From Bretschneidera sinensis (lineage: Eukaryota; Streptophyta; Magnoliopsida; Brassicales; Akaniaceae): a stretch of DNA of 64,000 nt. The position numbers were made by a program, and so were the translations under genes. Below the pieces are notes generated by a model. It was given only the letters and a program-made list of their open reading frames with translations, did no database searches and had not been told where the DNA came from. Shown here piece by piece: positions 33,990 through 43,673 of the stretch. How positions within the stretch are numbered: the stretch's first letter is position 1; each line of letters starts with the position of its first letter. The stretch lies in assembly GCA_023935145.1 (NCBI GenBank), contig CM043702.1:107976088-108040087 (forward strand). The letters run 5' to 3'.

Positions 33990-35109
33990 TATTGGAAATC
34001 ACCTTGACAAGATGCCCAGGTGGTGATCTTCCAAACACCCAAATCTAGAATGACTTGTAGAAAGAATTTCAGCAATCGAACACAAGAACAGAAATCAAAG
34101 AAAGAAAGAAGACAAGCAATTTGTTATCGAGGTTCGGCAATGTGCCTACGTCCCAGTGAGTTCCTCCGAACTCTCTGCACTAATCAGAAAAGGTTCTTAC
34201 AAGTTACAACAATCCCCTTCAAGAACCTCAAGTTCTTGAAGAAACCAAGAAGAGAAGAAAGAAGATTACAATGCTCTCTCTCTATACTACTCTCTCTTCT
34301 TTACAACCAACCTCACTACAAAGAGTCCCTCTTGTGTTTATGTCTCTCACACAATTCTCTCTTGTATTACAATTGATCTCAAAGAGTGTCTTGTATGTGT
34401 TGTACTCTATATGTGAAAAATGAGGCTTGGAAACCCCTTTTATAGCCTTTCACTTCTTGGACATTCTTGTGAATCAATTTCCACCCTTTGATCATGATCT
34501 CCACTTAATCATAGCCCTTCATCATTTCCCAAGTGGTACTGTGCGTTTTAACCTTGCACTCACGCACTTAAAAGGGTCTTAAAACAAGCTGTCCATGTGT
34601 GCAGTCCTTTGCCTAGCGCCTAGGCGCTCAACAGGGGGTGCCATGGCGTTGGGCAGGGCACCTTTGCACACCTTCTGGAAGCCATGGTGCTAGCTTCTGG
34701 GTGCCATGGCGCTGATGCGGTCCTACAGCACACCATTCTGGACGCCATGGTGCTGGTTGCTGGGCGCCATGGTGCTGATGCGGTCCTTCAGCACACCATT
34801 CTGGACGCCATGGTGCAGGTTGCTGGGCGCCATGGCGCTGATGCGGTCCTATAGCACACCATTCTGGACGCCATAATGCTGGTTGCTGGGCGCCATGGCG
34901 CTGATGATGCTGCTGCTATGCGCACACTTCCCTGATTGTGTGTAGAAGTGCGCACACTAGTGCGCATGGCCTTCCCTTGCTCCAAATTGATGCACACACA
35001 TGTGTGCAATCTTTTAACTTGCTAAACTTTGATACTTTACCTTTGGTTTAGACTTCAATCATTTTTAAACCATGGTTGGACCTTTTTGAACCTTAGACAA
35101 ATAACAACA
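33990..35109 (-). repeat. 3' LTR of Copia-C
   Basis: 1120 bp; plus-strand edges TATTGGAAATC and AATAACAACA. It contains four units of a 63 bp tandem repeat (about 34675-34910). A few per cent differs from 38802-39922 by eye. Confidence 0.93.
34675..34910. repeat. 63 bp tandem repeat in the Copia-C 3' LTR, about 3.8 copies
   Basis: The unit contains CTGGACGCCATGGTGCTGG, GGGCGCCATGGCGCTGATGC and GGTCCTACAGCACACCATT. It contains NcoI-like CCATGG twice per unit. The same array is in the 5' LTR at about 39488-39722, so it predates insertion. Confidence 0.9.
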
Positions 35110-36299
35110 ATCTCTACCTTTGTCTAAGTGTTCAAAAAACCTGAACCATTGTGCAGAAAGCTTCGGGATCCAAACTCATCTTGAGTCACCAATTAACCAA
35201 CTCCAATCCTAAGTAATTCAAGGCAATGATTGAACTTACTTAGAGGTAGAACTTTAGTACCCGAGTCCACAGGATTTTCTTCCGTGGCAACCTTGTCCAC
35301 ATGAATGCATCCTTTCGTACCATTTTCCGAAATGTAATGATATCGAGCATCCATATGCTTCATCCCTTCATGGAACACCAGATTCCTCCACAAGTTCCAT
35401 GCACTTTGGCTATCCAAAGATACCACCACCTGCTCTTTTAGGACCTCCTACTCGTCCAACAACCCTTTGCACCCCATAGCCTCATTTATGGCTTCCGTAG
35501 CCGCTATGCATTTTACCCCAGTTGTTATGAGTGCTACCACCGGCTGCCACTGAGCATTCAAATACCTCAATAACCTCTTCATCCCAAGCCAATGCTTCTT
35601 TCTAGGATTACTCACAAATTTGTTGAGAACACCCATTACCCAAGAAACCCTTAACCAGTTTCTCTCCTTTTCTTGGATTCTACACATCCCAAGGATCTTT
35701 TGTGTAAGGATGAGATTCTTCCTCTCGAACTCCTCACTGAGTTGAGATGTAAACCTTTCCATTCTCTCCCTGCTGTTCTGAACCAACAACACATCATTGA
35801 CATAGATGAGGATACTCACCATCTTCTCCACCTTGTGGCCAGGTGAGAAAGTTTCTGTGAAATCTATGTCTTCTCTTCTTGTGAACCCATTCGCCACCAG
35901 CCTAGCCTTGTTCCGGACTTCACCTCCTGGAGGGTACCCTTCTTTGATCTTGTAAGTGCACTTACATTCCATAACTTTCTGCTTTCCTGGAATTTTCATC
36001 AATTCTCAGAAGTTATTCTTCCTCAAAGAATCCATTTCTTCCTCCATAGCTAGCTTCCACTTTGACGAATCCTTACACTCCATGGCATCCGTGTAAGTCT
36101 CTTGTTCACTCATCTCTCCTTCTGTCTAAGGAGCTACTGCATCCACAGCATCTACAAACCCATATCTTGAAGGTGGTCCAATCAGCCTTCCTTCCCGGTC
36201 TCTTGTGAGCTGGTAGTCATTCCGACTTACTGCATCAACCTCTTCTTGTTCAGCCTCTTCTTGAGTTTCTTGAGCTTGGCTTTCATCCAAGGGCTCTAC
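35110..36299 (-). pseudogene. Copia-C RT and RNase H, multiply deleted
   Basis: The frame 35448-36002 begins in the RT entry region (KCTYKIKEGYPPGGEVRNKA, DFTETFSPGHKVEK) and jumps to ILIYVNDVLL at the same point as Copia-B; YVDD is YVND here. A second jump after KERNWLRVSW removes the thumb, and NAQWQPVVALITT shows the RNase H deletion also seen in Copia-B. RNase H end is at 35193-35429 (KHMDARYHY, FNHCLELLRIGV). 36003-36299 is the linker with stops. Confidence 0.9.
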
Positions 36300-37715
36300 C
36301 TAGTCCGAACCCTCTTGCCTCCTCTGCTCTACTTGAACCGAGTTCTCCTTGATGCAATGCTCCACAAGTTCCGGTTTGGTTTGCTCACTAGCCCCTGCAG
36401 GGTTAGTTTTCTCCAAGTAGGGAAATAATAATTCATTAAAAATAACATCACTACTTATAATCAGTTTCATGCCTTTCTTTTCTAAGGACCATAACCTATA
36501 TCCCTTAACCCCATCACCATATCCTAGAAATACACATTTTCTAGATCTTGGGTTAAGTTTATCCTCCTTTTGATGTGCATATACAGCACAACCAAAAGTC
36601 CTAAGGTTGTTTAATTCAGGGGGTTTTCCACTCCACATCTCCATGGGAGTCTTGAGCTCTAAATCTTTTGAGAGTGATCTATTTACCAAGTATGCAGCTG
36701 TAGCTACAGCTTCTCCCCAAAAATATTTTGGTGAACCGAATCCATTTAACATGCACCTAACCTTTTCTATAAGGGTCTTATTCATCCACTCAGCAACTCC
36801 ACTTTGCTGAGGGGTTTCCACAACCGTTCTATGTCTTAGAATCCCATTTAACCTACAGAATTGATCAAGTTCTTGGTTAAAAATTTCTAAGCCATTATCG
36901 TTTCTTATTCCCTTAACTACTCTACCTATTTGAGTCTCAACCAGCCCTTTCCACACCACTAACTTATTCAAGGCATCTGATTTATTTTTAAGCAAATAAA
37001 CCCACACTCTTCTTGAATAATCATCAATTAAAGACAAAAAGTAAAAGTTATCTCCCTGTGTTGGTGTCCTTGCTGGTCCCCAAAGGTCCGCATGAATGTA
37101 GTCAAGAATCCTCTTAGATTTGTGCACTCCGGTGTTGAAGCTGACCCGGTGTTGCTTCCCAAGAATGCAACTCTCACAGAAATCAAGTTCCTCTACTTTG
37201 TCTCCACCAAGTAGGCCATCATTTCTGAGAACTTGCAAGCCCTCTTCGTTCATATGTCCTAAGCGAGTATGCCAAAGGGCTGCCTTGTCCATTTCAACCA
37301 TCAAGCTTGCTGCTTGATCATTGATTTCTGTCTCTCCGATTATCTTATAGAGTCCATCGTTTCTTGCTGCCTTGATCACCACCAAAGATCCCTTGGCCAC
37401 CTTAATTTTTCCTCCCTCTATCTTGCATGTGTATCCCATGGAATCCAGCTGCCCTAATGAGATCAAATTTCTCTTCAAATCTGGAACATACCTCACATTT
37501 TCCAGCAGCCTTGTGACTCCATCAAACATCTTCAATTGAATGTCACAAATCCCTCTCACTTGGCAAGAATTGTCATTCCCTAAGAAGACCCTTCCATCAT
37601 TGATCTCCTTGAAATTCTTGAACCATTCCTTATGAGGGCATATATGATAAGTGCACCCGGAATCAAGAATCCATTTCCAGCTGCCTTCTTGCCCCTTGCT
37701 CACACCCAAGCACAC
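36300..37715 (-). CDS. Copia-C protease-integrase, open 471 codons
   Basis: Residues about 14-25: WILDSGCTYHIC, with intact DSG of the aspartic protease. Residues about 140-205: GAG-pre-integrase zinc region (LWHTRLGHMNEEGLQVL, CESCILGKQHRVSF). Integrase core from about 210: Asp in HADLWGP, Asp in IRNDNGLEI, Glu in QQSGVAEWMNKTL, so all three DDE residues are present. It continues through AAYLVNRSLSKDLELKTP to FLGYGDGVKGYRLW. The likely real product is fused to gag upstream: the frame is the same and only one TAG separates them, so the Met at 37715 is just the first after that stop. Confidence 0.85.
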   Translation of the reverse strand: MCLGVSKGQEGSWKWILDSGCTYHICPHKEWFKNFKEINDGRVFLGNDNSCQVRGICDIQLKMFDGVTRLLENVRYVPDLKRNLISLGQLDSMGYTCKIEGGKIKVAKGSLVVIKAARNDGLYKIIGETEINDQAASLMVEMDKAALWHTRLGHMNEEGLQVLRNDGLLGGDKVEELDFCESCILGKQHRVSFNTGVHKSKRILDYIHADLWGPARTPTQGDNFYFLSLIDDYSRRVWVYLLKNKSDALNKLVVWKGLVETQIGRVVKGIRNDNGLEIFNQELDQFCRLNGILRHRTVVETPQQSGVAEWMNKTLIEKVRCMLNGFGSPKYFWGEAVATAAYLVNRSLSKDLELKTPMEMWSGKPPELNNLRTFGCAVYAHQKEDKLNPRSRKCVFLGYGDGVKGYRLWSLEKKGMKLIISSDVIFNELLFPYLEKTNPAGASEQTKPELVEHCIKENSVQVEQRRQEGSD

Positions 37716-37754
37716 AACAAGAACATCATCACCTTGTTGTTCTCCTATGGCAAC

Positions 37755-38561
37755 CTAAGCCTCTCCATTGTTGGTATGGCTTCTCCTCTCATCCCACATC
37801 CTCTTCTTGCAATCTTTCTTGAAATGGCCCTCCTTATTGCAGTAGAAGCATCTCCTTCCTCCTCCAAGTCTTGTCTTGGAATGAGATCTCTCATGGCTCT
37901 CTCCTTTACCTTTGTCTCGGTAGTAGCCATTGTTGCTACTGCCATTCCAAGCTGCTGGCCTTCCACTTACGAACAGCCCTTCACCACTTGATATCTCCTT
38001 CATCTTGGCTTTGAAATCATGTGCCCTTATGGCATTGATCACAATCTCCTTTGTCAAAGTATCCCTTCCATACTCAATAGCATTAATCAAATTATCAAAG
38101 CAATCAGGAAGAGAATTTAACAAAATGACAACCAATTGTTCATCCGGAAAAATAATGCTACAGCTATTCAAATCTTGAACTAGCTTATTAAATACATCAA
38201 GATTATCTTGTAACTCTTTACTAGGACCCATTTTAAAAGCAAAGATTCTTTTAAGAAGATGAATCTTGTTAGGGAGAGTTTTGGTAAGAAACAACTCATC
38301 TAGTTTCTTCCATATGACAGCCGGATCCTCCGAGTCTCCGCACTCCCTTATGACACTATCCGACATGTGCAAGAAAATGGCGCTGTAAGCCATCTTCTTT
38401 ATCTCGGTCCGCTGGTCCTCCGTGACACTTGATGGAAAAGCATCATCTTCTCCAATAGCCAAGTCCACTTTCTGTTGCATTAGAACCGCCTTGATCTTAC
38501 GCTTCCAAACGGCAAAGTCTCCCTTTCCATCAAACTTCTCTACACAGAAATTTGAAGCCAT
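37755..38561 (-). CDS. Copia-C gag, 268 codons
   Basis: It starts MASNFCVEKFDGKGDFAVWK, the usual opening of Tnt1-like gag. The UBN2-type capsid region runs through WKKLDELFLTKTLPNKIHLL, LVQDLNSCSIIFPDEQLVVI and FDNLINAIEYGRDTLTKEIV, with a zinc knuckle CFYCNKEGHFKKDC near residue 245. It ends at a TAG (37755-37757) in frame with the protease. Family members normally read through here as one polyprotein, so either this stop is a private mutation or it is read through. The start is the first Met after the leader. Confidence 0.88.
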   Translation of the reverse strand: MASNFCVEKFDGKGDFAVWKRKIKAVLMQQKVDLAIGEDDAFPSSVTEDQRTEIKKMAYSAIFLHMSDSVIRECGDSEDPAVIWKKLDELFLTKTLPNKIHLLKRIFAFKMGPSKELQDNLDVFNKLVQDLNSCSIIFPDEQLVVILLNSLPDCFDNLINAIEYGRDTLTKEIVINAIRAHDFKAKMKEISSGEGLFVSGRPAAWNGSSNNGYYRDKGKGESHERSHSKTRLGGGRRCFYCNKEGHFKKDCKKRMWDERRSHTNNGEA

Positions 38562-38784
38562 CTTTTGCAGACAAGATCCCAGATTTCTGCACTACCCACA
38601 AATGCTATCTTCAACCTCAAGAACACAGATCGAAGATGGATCTTAACACCGTTCTTGAATCAACCTTCAAGAACACGATCGGATCTTGATCTTTACACCG
38701 TTCTTGAATCACTTAAGAAGTTGATCTTTGATTCTTGGAGTCTTGGCTCCGTCACCTTCTACTTCTTGCTCCGATAACTAGCTG

Positions 38785-38801
38785 TGCAGCTTTGATACCA
38801 C
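38785..38801 (-). other. Primer binding site of Copia-C
   Basis: Plus strand AGCTTTGATACCACTG; the minus strand reads GTGGTATCAAAGC, the initiator-Met tRNA site with one change, adjacent to the LTR at 38802. Confidence 0.85.
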
Positions 38802-39922
38802 TGTTTGAAATCACCTTGACAAGATGCCCAGGTGGTGATCTTCCAAACACCCAAGTCTAGAATGACTTGTAGAAAGAATTTCAGCAATCGAACACAAGAA
38901 CAAAAAATCAAAGAAAGAAAGAAGACAAGCAATTTGTTATCGAGGTTCGGCAATGTGCCTACGTCCCCGTGAGTTCCTCCGAACTCTCTGCACTAATCAA
39001 AAAAGGTTTTTACAAGTTACAGCAATCCCCTTTAAGAACCTCAAGTTCTTGAAGAAACCAAGAAGAGAAGAAAGAAGATTACAATGCTCTCTCTCTATGC
39101 TACTCTCTCTTCTTTACAACCAGCCTCACTACAAAGAGTCCCTTTTGTGTTTATATCTCTCACACAATTCTCTCTTGTATTACAATTGATCTCAAAGAGT
39201 GTCTTGTATGTGTTGTATTCTATATGTGAAAAATGAGGCTTGGGAACCCCTTTTATAGCCTTTCACTTCTTGGACATTCTTGTGAATCAATTTTCACCCT
39301 TTGATCATGATCTCCACTTAATCATAGCCCTTCATCATTTCCCAAGTGGTGCTATGCGTTTTAACCTTGCACTCACGCACTTAAAAGGGTCTTAAAACAG
39401 GCTGTCCATGTGTGCAACCCTTTGCCTAGCGCCTAGGCGCTCAACAGGGGGCACCATGGTGCTGGGCAGGGCACCTTTGCACACCTTCTGGACGCCATGG
39501 TGCTGGCTTTTGGGCGCCATGGCGCTGATGCGGTCCTACAGCACACCATTCTGGACGCCATGGTGCTGGTTGCTGGGAGCCATGGTGCTGATGCGGTCCT
39601 TCAGCACACCATTCTGGACACCATGGTACTGGTTGTCGGGCGCCATGGCGCTGATGCGGTCCTACAACACACCATTCTGGACGCCATAGTGCTGGTTGCT
39701 GGGTGCCATGGCGCTGATGATGCTGCTATTGTGTGCATACTTCTCTGATTGTGTGCAGAAGTGCGCACACTAGTGCGCATGGCCTTCCCTTGCTCCAAAT
39801 TGATGCACACACATGTGTGAAGTCTTCTAACTTGCTGAACTTTGATACTCCACCTTTGGTTTGGACTTTAACCATTTTTAAACCATGGTTGGACCTTTTT
39901 GAACCTTAGACAAATAACAACA
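38802..39922 (-). repeat. 5' LTR of Copia-C
   Basis: 1121 bp, TGTTTGAAATC to AATAACAACA, pairing with 33990-35109. It includes the 63 bp repeat array (about 39488-39722). Confidence 0.93.
39488..39722. repeat. 63 bp tandem repeat in the Copia-C 5' LTR
   Basis: Four units matching those at 34675-34910, with a few substitutions. Open frames on both strands here (for example 39408-39748) are by-products of the repeat, whose period is a multiple of three. Confidence 0.9.
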
Positions 39923-39927
39923 ATCAT

Positions 39928-40490
39928 GATTGTTTTTTGTTGCTACATAAGATGACTTTTGTTTTGAGTAAAGGAATTTTTATGGATATTTGATGGTATA
40001 TTTTATATATTGAAGAACATTTGAAATTTTATGGATTTGATGGTACATTTTTTTTATTGAAGGGTATTAGTGTTGATATTTAAACCAAATTAATGTAAAA
40101 AAACACAATTAAAGCACTTTTAGCAGCACTTTAGCGGCGCTTAAAAGTGCTGCAATATGTCATCTATATATAGTGGCGCTTCTAAGTGCCGGTATATTTT
40201 GGGAAAGGGCCGAAATATACCGGCGCTATATTGCGGTGCTTAAAAGGGCCGAAATATACCGGGTATATTGCGGCGCTTAAAAGGGCCGAAATATACCGGC
40301 GCTTACAAGTGCCGAAAAAATATGCACATTGCAGCGCTTAGAGAAAGCACCGGTATTTGCGCTTTGACACTACACATACCGGTGCTTTATCCAGCGCTTC
40401 GAATAAGCGCCGGAAATTCATATTCCGGCACTTTAAAGCGCCGAAATATGCAAAAAAAAAACGCCGGCGGTGACCTTTTTTCTTGTAGTG
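39928..40490 (+). repeat. Right subterminal repeats and TIR of CACTA
   Basis: From about 40120, repeated GCGGCGCTTAAAAG, GGGCCGAAATATACCGG and CCGGCGCTT units appear in both orientations, matching the left array. The TIR TCTTGTAGTG ends at 40490, followed by the TSD TTC. 39928-40120 is AT-rich. Confidence 0.9.
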
Positions 40491-40971
40491 TTCAAGTTCT
40501 GCTACTACATCTGGTAGCAAGACAATCAACTACAGGCTGAGATGGGGCAGCAGACTGTTCATCAGCCCTCTCTGGTTGGGAATCTGAGCCTTTGGACTTC
40601 TTCAGGAAAGGTGGAGCAACATCAGAAGCTGTCTCCCCTTGAATCAGTGATTCCTGATGCAACTCAGAAGTGGATGAAGAAGCCTGTCGTTTGCGAAGGT
40701 GTGATTGAGCTGCTAGAGTGACATATCCTTGACTTTCTGTATCAGGAGATGAAGCATGCTTCCCCGCATTGTTAGATCCTTCCACCTCAGACATCTCTAC
40801 ATCACCTCGTGTTTCTTCATGTTTAACAAGACGGGGACGAACCAACTTCCTCCCTGGTTTACGTGTTTCAGCATTTGTTTTAGGCAAAACTAACCTCCTC
40901 TATTGCTCGTCCGCTGCTTTAGTTGGTAGGTTACTAGTTGTGCGAGTTAATGAAGATATGATAGGAGGGGC
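40491..40971 (-). pseudogene. NUA-like C-terminal exon
   Basis: The acceptor CAG lies at 40972-40974. The frame reads APPIISSLTRTTSNLPTKAA, a TAG at about 40890, then NAETRKPGRKLVRPRLVKHE, GDVEMSEVEGSNNAGKHASS, KRQASSSTSELHQESLIQGE and DVAPPFLKKSKGSDSQPERA. This Ser/Lys/Pro-rich tail follows the coiled coil in plant NUA. It runs to the CACTA insertion at 40490; the rest of the exon is at 20683-20724. A stop (TGA) falls at the insertion point in the long frame. Confidence 0.75.
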
Positions 40972-41090
40972 CTGAGCAGTAACTGTTGTATAAGTTGAAA
41001 AAAATTAACACTGCAGTGTTGAGACTGAAGAAAAGAGACTAGCCAATAGTTTTGAAAGTCATAAAAATTGAGAAAGGAAAATTGAATAAC

Positions 41091-41266
41091 CTGTGGTAGC
41101 GGCTACGGAAGCATCCACAACTAGAGAAGTGTCAACAAGATGAGAACCACTTCCAAGATCAATGGAAATGGACTGCTACCCTTTCAAAATTTTCAACAGC
41201 TGACATATAGGCAGCAGCACGATCGTCCAAGATGGTCCCCGCAAGAATCTGAATTATCGAAGTACC
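41091..41266 (-). pseudogene. NUA-like exon with the GTILDD block
   Basis: Acceptor TTAG at 41267-41268 and donor GT at 41089-41090. It encodes GTSIIQILAGTILDDRAAAY and SAVENFERVA, then after a one-base shift near 41175 SIDLGSGSHLVDTSLVVDAS. This conserved segment after the coiled coil is what I rely on most for the NUA call. Confidence 0.78.
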
Positions 41267-41900
41267 CTAAGAAATAATAATGTGGCAATTAGAAAACTGA
41301 TGCAACAACCACAGATAATACTTTGATGATAGAAGTTAAGAAGAACTTTTCTTGAGGATTTGGAGATAATGCAGGGTTCGAAACGAAGATATATGAAGTA
41401 AGCATGAAGACTTGTGAAGTACTCCTCTCTTAGGTGAGGGAGGAACTAATTCCCTCTGCCCCAAATATTGCCCATTTTCAACAACTTTTTAGAAGTGACT
41501 GAAGACATTGATGGTTTCCAGTTCTAATATTAGATCAAAAGTTGCCCTCCAAATATAGTTATAGGATACCAAGAGAAGCGCAAGGTAAGGTGTAAAAAGT
41601 TGATGCTTTGACTAAGTAATGGAGAACTTTGTGATAATGAGGAACATTGTGAAATGGACAGAAATGAGAAGTAAAACACTCATTGAAGGATTACGAGGAA
41701 AAAAAAAAAAGAAGAGGCTTAGACAGTAGTCAGAATTGAAGCCACAAGTTAATTAAAAAGACTATATTTTGATTTTGCTTTGGGAGAAGAAAAAAAAAGA
41801 TAAAAAAAGGGAAATGTAACAATCTTGTCAATACAATAAAATTAATTTTTCCAGAAAAGAACATAGAAGGTTCCATTACTAATAATGCTAAAAGTTTTAC

Positions 41901-42036
41901 CTCTGGAAGATTGCCTTCAGCATGCTTAATCTTTTCTAGTTCGTGGGAGAGGCACTTCATGGCCGCCTGATGCTTCTCAAGGTCACTTGAAATATTGGCC
42001 TTCTCTTGAAATTGAATGTTGATGATTGTAAGTTCT
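41901..42036 (-). pseudogene. NUA-like coiled-coil exon
   Basis: Acceptor ATCAG and donor CCAGAG|GTAAAA. It encodes ELTIINIQFQEKANISSDLE and CLSHELEKIKHAEGNLPE, which leads directly into GTSIIQ of the next exon. Open throughout. Confidence 0.75.
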
Positions 42037-42108
42037 CTGATATAGATGGAAAAATTTAGTAGTTTGCAGTATGATATAGATATTAGTTCAAAACAACAAA
42101 TTGATAAC

Positions 42109-42708
42109 CTGAATAACTGACGCCGGGCAGAATAACGATTATTCTACAGGCTAGTCGAACAGATCGTTCACAGGGAGTAACACAAGAAAAACCCTAAAAA
42201 ACAATGCAGAGAAACAGCTCTGATGTTTATTTAAAATTATGCAAATTCAATAATGATGTTTACGAAATCCTAAGACCTTATTTATAAGGTCGAAACAAAA
42301 TAGGAAAAAATAAATTAATACTGAAATTAAAATAACTAAAATAAAAAGTTTCCTAAAAAACATTAAACTGCCAATTTGAGGGCCTACACGTCGTTTTTTG
42401 GCTTAAAAATGTCGACGCTGATTTAATCAAGTTTTGTTCATTGGCCCGTTTCCAATCAAACTGGGGTCTTTCGGGCCTGATCTGAGCCCGTGACCCGTTC
42501 TAGGCAGTCCACCTGCGCTGATCTGCCAACTCTGCATCATCTGACTTTGACCCTCCTGCATCAATAACTCTCATAAGAGAGTCCATAATTGCCTTCTCAT
42601 TTGTCTGACGTACTGCTTTCTCTTTATTATAGTCATCCTCCCTCTTCTTCTCTCATCCTCACTCTTCCTCATCTCATCTCTCTGTCTCTCGACAGTTTTC
42701 TCCAAAAT
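42109..42708 (-). pseudogene. NUA-like exon split by a solo LTR
   Basis: The exon is 42564-42708 plus 42109-42117, separated by a 446 bp LTR. It encodes ILEKTVERQRDEMRKSEDER, then after a frameshift (about 42670) DDYNKEKAVRQTNEKAIMDS. The LTR entered four codons before the donor CAG|GT at 42107-42108. Spacing of splice sites agrees with one original exon of about 150 bases. Confidence 0.75.
42118..42563. mobile_element. Solo LTR, 446 bp, with TSD ATAAC
   Basis: It begins TGACGCC and ends GCATCA, flanked by ATAAC on both sides (42113-42117 and 42564-42568). No internal region is present, so it is a solo LTR left by LTR-LTR recombination, or a short TRIM-like element. A TTTATAAGGTC block at about 42279 on the plus strand pairs with GACCTTATTT as a short hairpin. 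The family was not seen elsewhere in the window. Confidence 0.82.
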
Positions 42709-42787
42709 CTAGGTAAAGGCAATTTAAGTTGAAGCAGGTAAACAGGACAAAAAAAAACCGAAATAATAAGTTGATTATTTTATGAAC

Positions 42788-42861
42788 CTGTATTCTATGT
42801 TCTTTCTCCTGCTTTTCTTTCATGACCTGCTCGGTAGTAATATCACATGTGGATCTTCTAC
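42788..42861 (-). pseudogene. NUA-like short exon
   Basis: Acceptor TTGTAG, donor ACAG|GTTCAT. It encodes RRSTCDITTEQVMKEKQEKE and HRIQ, reading on to ILEKT in the next exon. Open. Confidence 0.72.
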
Positions 42862-42944
42862 CTACAATAGAGAATTAAAGAATATAATTAATCAAATATT
42901 AACGGAATGATGCTATCAAATTAAATCTAGAATGAAACAAGCAC

Positions 42945-43053
42945 CTTGTTTCAAGTCTTCCAACTGCTTGGAAATAGCTTGATTTTCTTTGCTCACTTCT
43001 TCTTTTTCCTTGGCGATAGCGTCCTTTTCCTTGAACATAGCGTCAAGTCTCCT
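42945..43053 (-). pseudogene. NUA-like coiled-coil exon
   Basis: Acceptor TATATAG, donor CAAG|GTGCTT. It encodes RRLDAMFKEKDAIAKEKEEV and SKENQAISKQLEDLKQG, a typical charged coiled-coil segment of the TPR/NUA family. Open. Confidence 0.76.
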
Positions 43054-43179
43054 CTATATAAGGGGATGGGGTTAAAAAAAAGAACCGATTTGACAATGTT
43101 AATTCATCTCTAAATCTAACTCATCGGAATAAACAATGTAAAAGAAATAACAGTTAAAAAAAGTAATATGAATAAAAAC

Positions 43180-43233
43180 CTTGAACTGAGCCATCAGCTT
43201 CTTCTGCTTCTCCATGTCTGACTTCATATTAGC
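43180..43233 (-). pseudogene. NUA-like 54 bp exon
   Basis: Acceptor ATGCAG, donor CAAG|GTTTTT. It encodes ANMKSDMEKQKKLMAQFK. Open. Confidence 0.74.
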
Positions 43234-43339
43234 CTGCATGTAAAACAAGATAACAGAATATGCATATCAAGGATGTAGCAAGGGAACCCAGAAGTTGATG
43301 GCTGATATTTATTCTTTCATAAGAAACTTTTTGCTCTAC

Positions 43340-43499
43340 CTGAGCTTCCTGAGCATCATTTAACATATTCTCCCTCTCATTAATTCAGTTCCGATTTGCT
43401 AAGCGCAAGGTCTTGCTCCAATTGTGATATTGTATCCTGCTTTTGAGAAAGCCGGTTCTTGATTTGTTCTATGTGATCGTCCTTCTCTTTCACTTTTTG
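43340..43499 (-). pseudogene. NUA-like exon with a frame break
   Basis: Acceptor CACAAG at 43500-43501 and donor CAG|GTAGAG. It encodes QKVKEKDDHIEQIKNRLSQK and QDTISQLEQDLALSKSEL, then meets TAATGA at about 43379. The downstream part (RENMLNDAQEAQ) is in another frame, consistent with a small insertion. Confidence 0.76.
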
Positions 43500-43673
43500 C
43501 TTGTGGAAAATGATAGTAAAGAAATAAGAGCCACCATATGACAGAAAAAAGCATGAAATACTAGCGGGAAAATGTCAAATGTACGTAAAATTGACTAACA
43601 TAATCATCGGTCGATATGAAATACCAACGGAATTACCGCATGCACTGAACTTAAGCACTTTGGCATATAAAAC

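Larger units (their letters stand above)
33990..39922 (-). mobile_element. Copia-C, defective Ty1/copia element, same family as Copia-B
   Basis: LTRs at 33990-35109 and 38802-39922, near-identical, flanked by ATTAT (33985-33989) and ATCAT (39923-39927), a duplication with one difference. Gag and protease-integrase are open (268 and 471 codons). RT and RNase H carry the same deletions as Copia-B plus a further one. It lies in the 3' part of the CACTA element, opposite to it. Confidence 0.94.
20725..40490 (+). mobile_element. CACTA (En/Spm) DNA transposon with nested Copia-C
   Basis: The ends read CACTACAAGATAA and, inverted, CACTACAAGAAAA, flanked by the 3 bp duplication TTC (20722-20724 and 40491-40493), diagnostic of CACTA. 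Subterminal repeats built from GGCGCTTTAAAGCGCC lie inside both ends. Two plus-strand genes follow the known plan: a tnpD-like transposase (23954-27668) and a tnpA-like DNA-binding gene (28174-33909). Without Copia-C (5.9 kb) the element is about 13.8 kb. Stops in the transposase suggest it is no longer autonomous. Confidence 0.95.

Noticed and set aside
36607..37457. Plus-strand frames inside Copia-C pol
   Set aside because: They are shadows of the 471-codon protease-integrase frame on the minus strand.
39408..39810. Open frames of 69-93 codons on both strands in the Copia-C LTR
   Set aside because: They are by-products of the 63 bp LTR repeat, also seen at 34788-35009.
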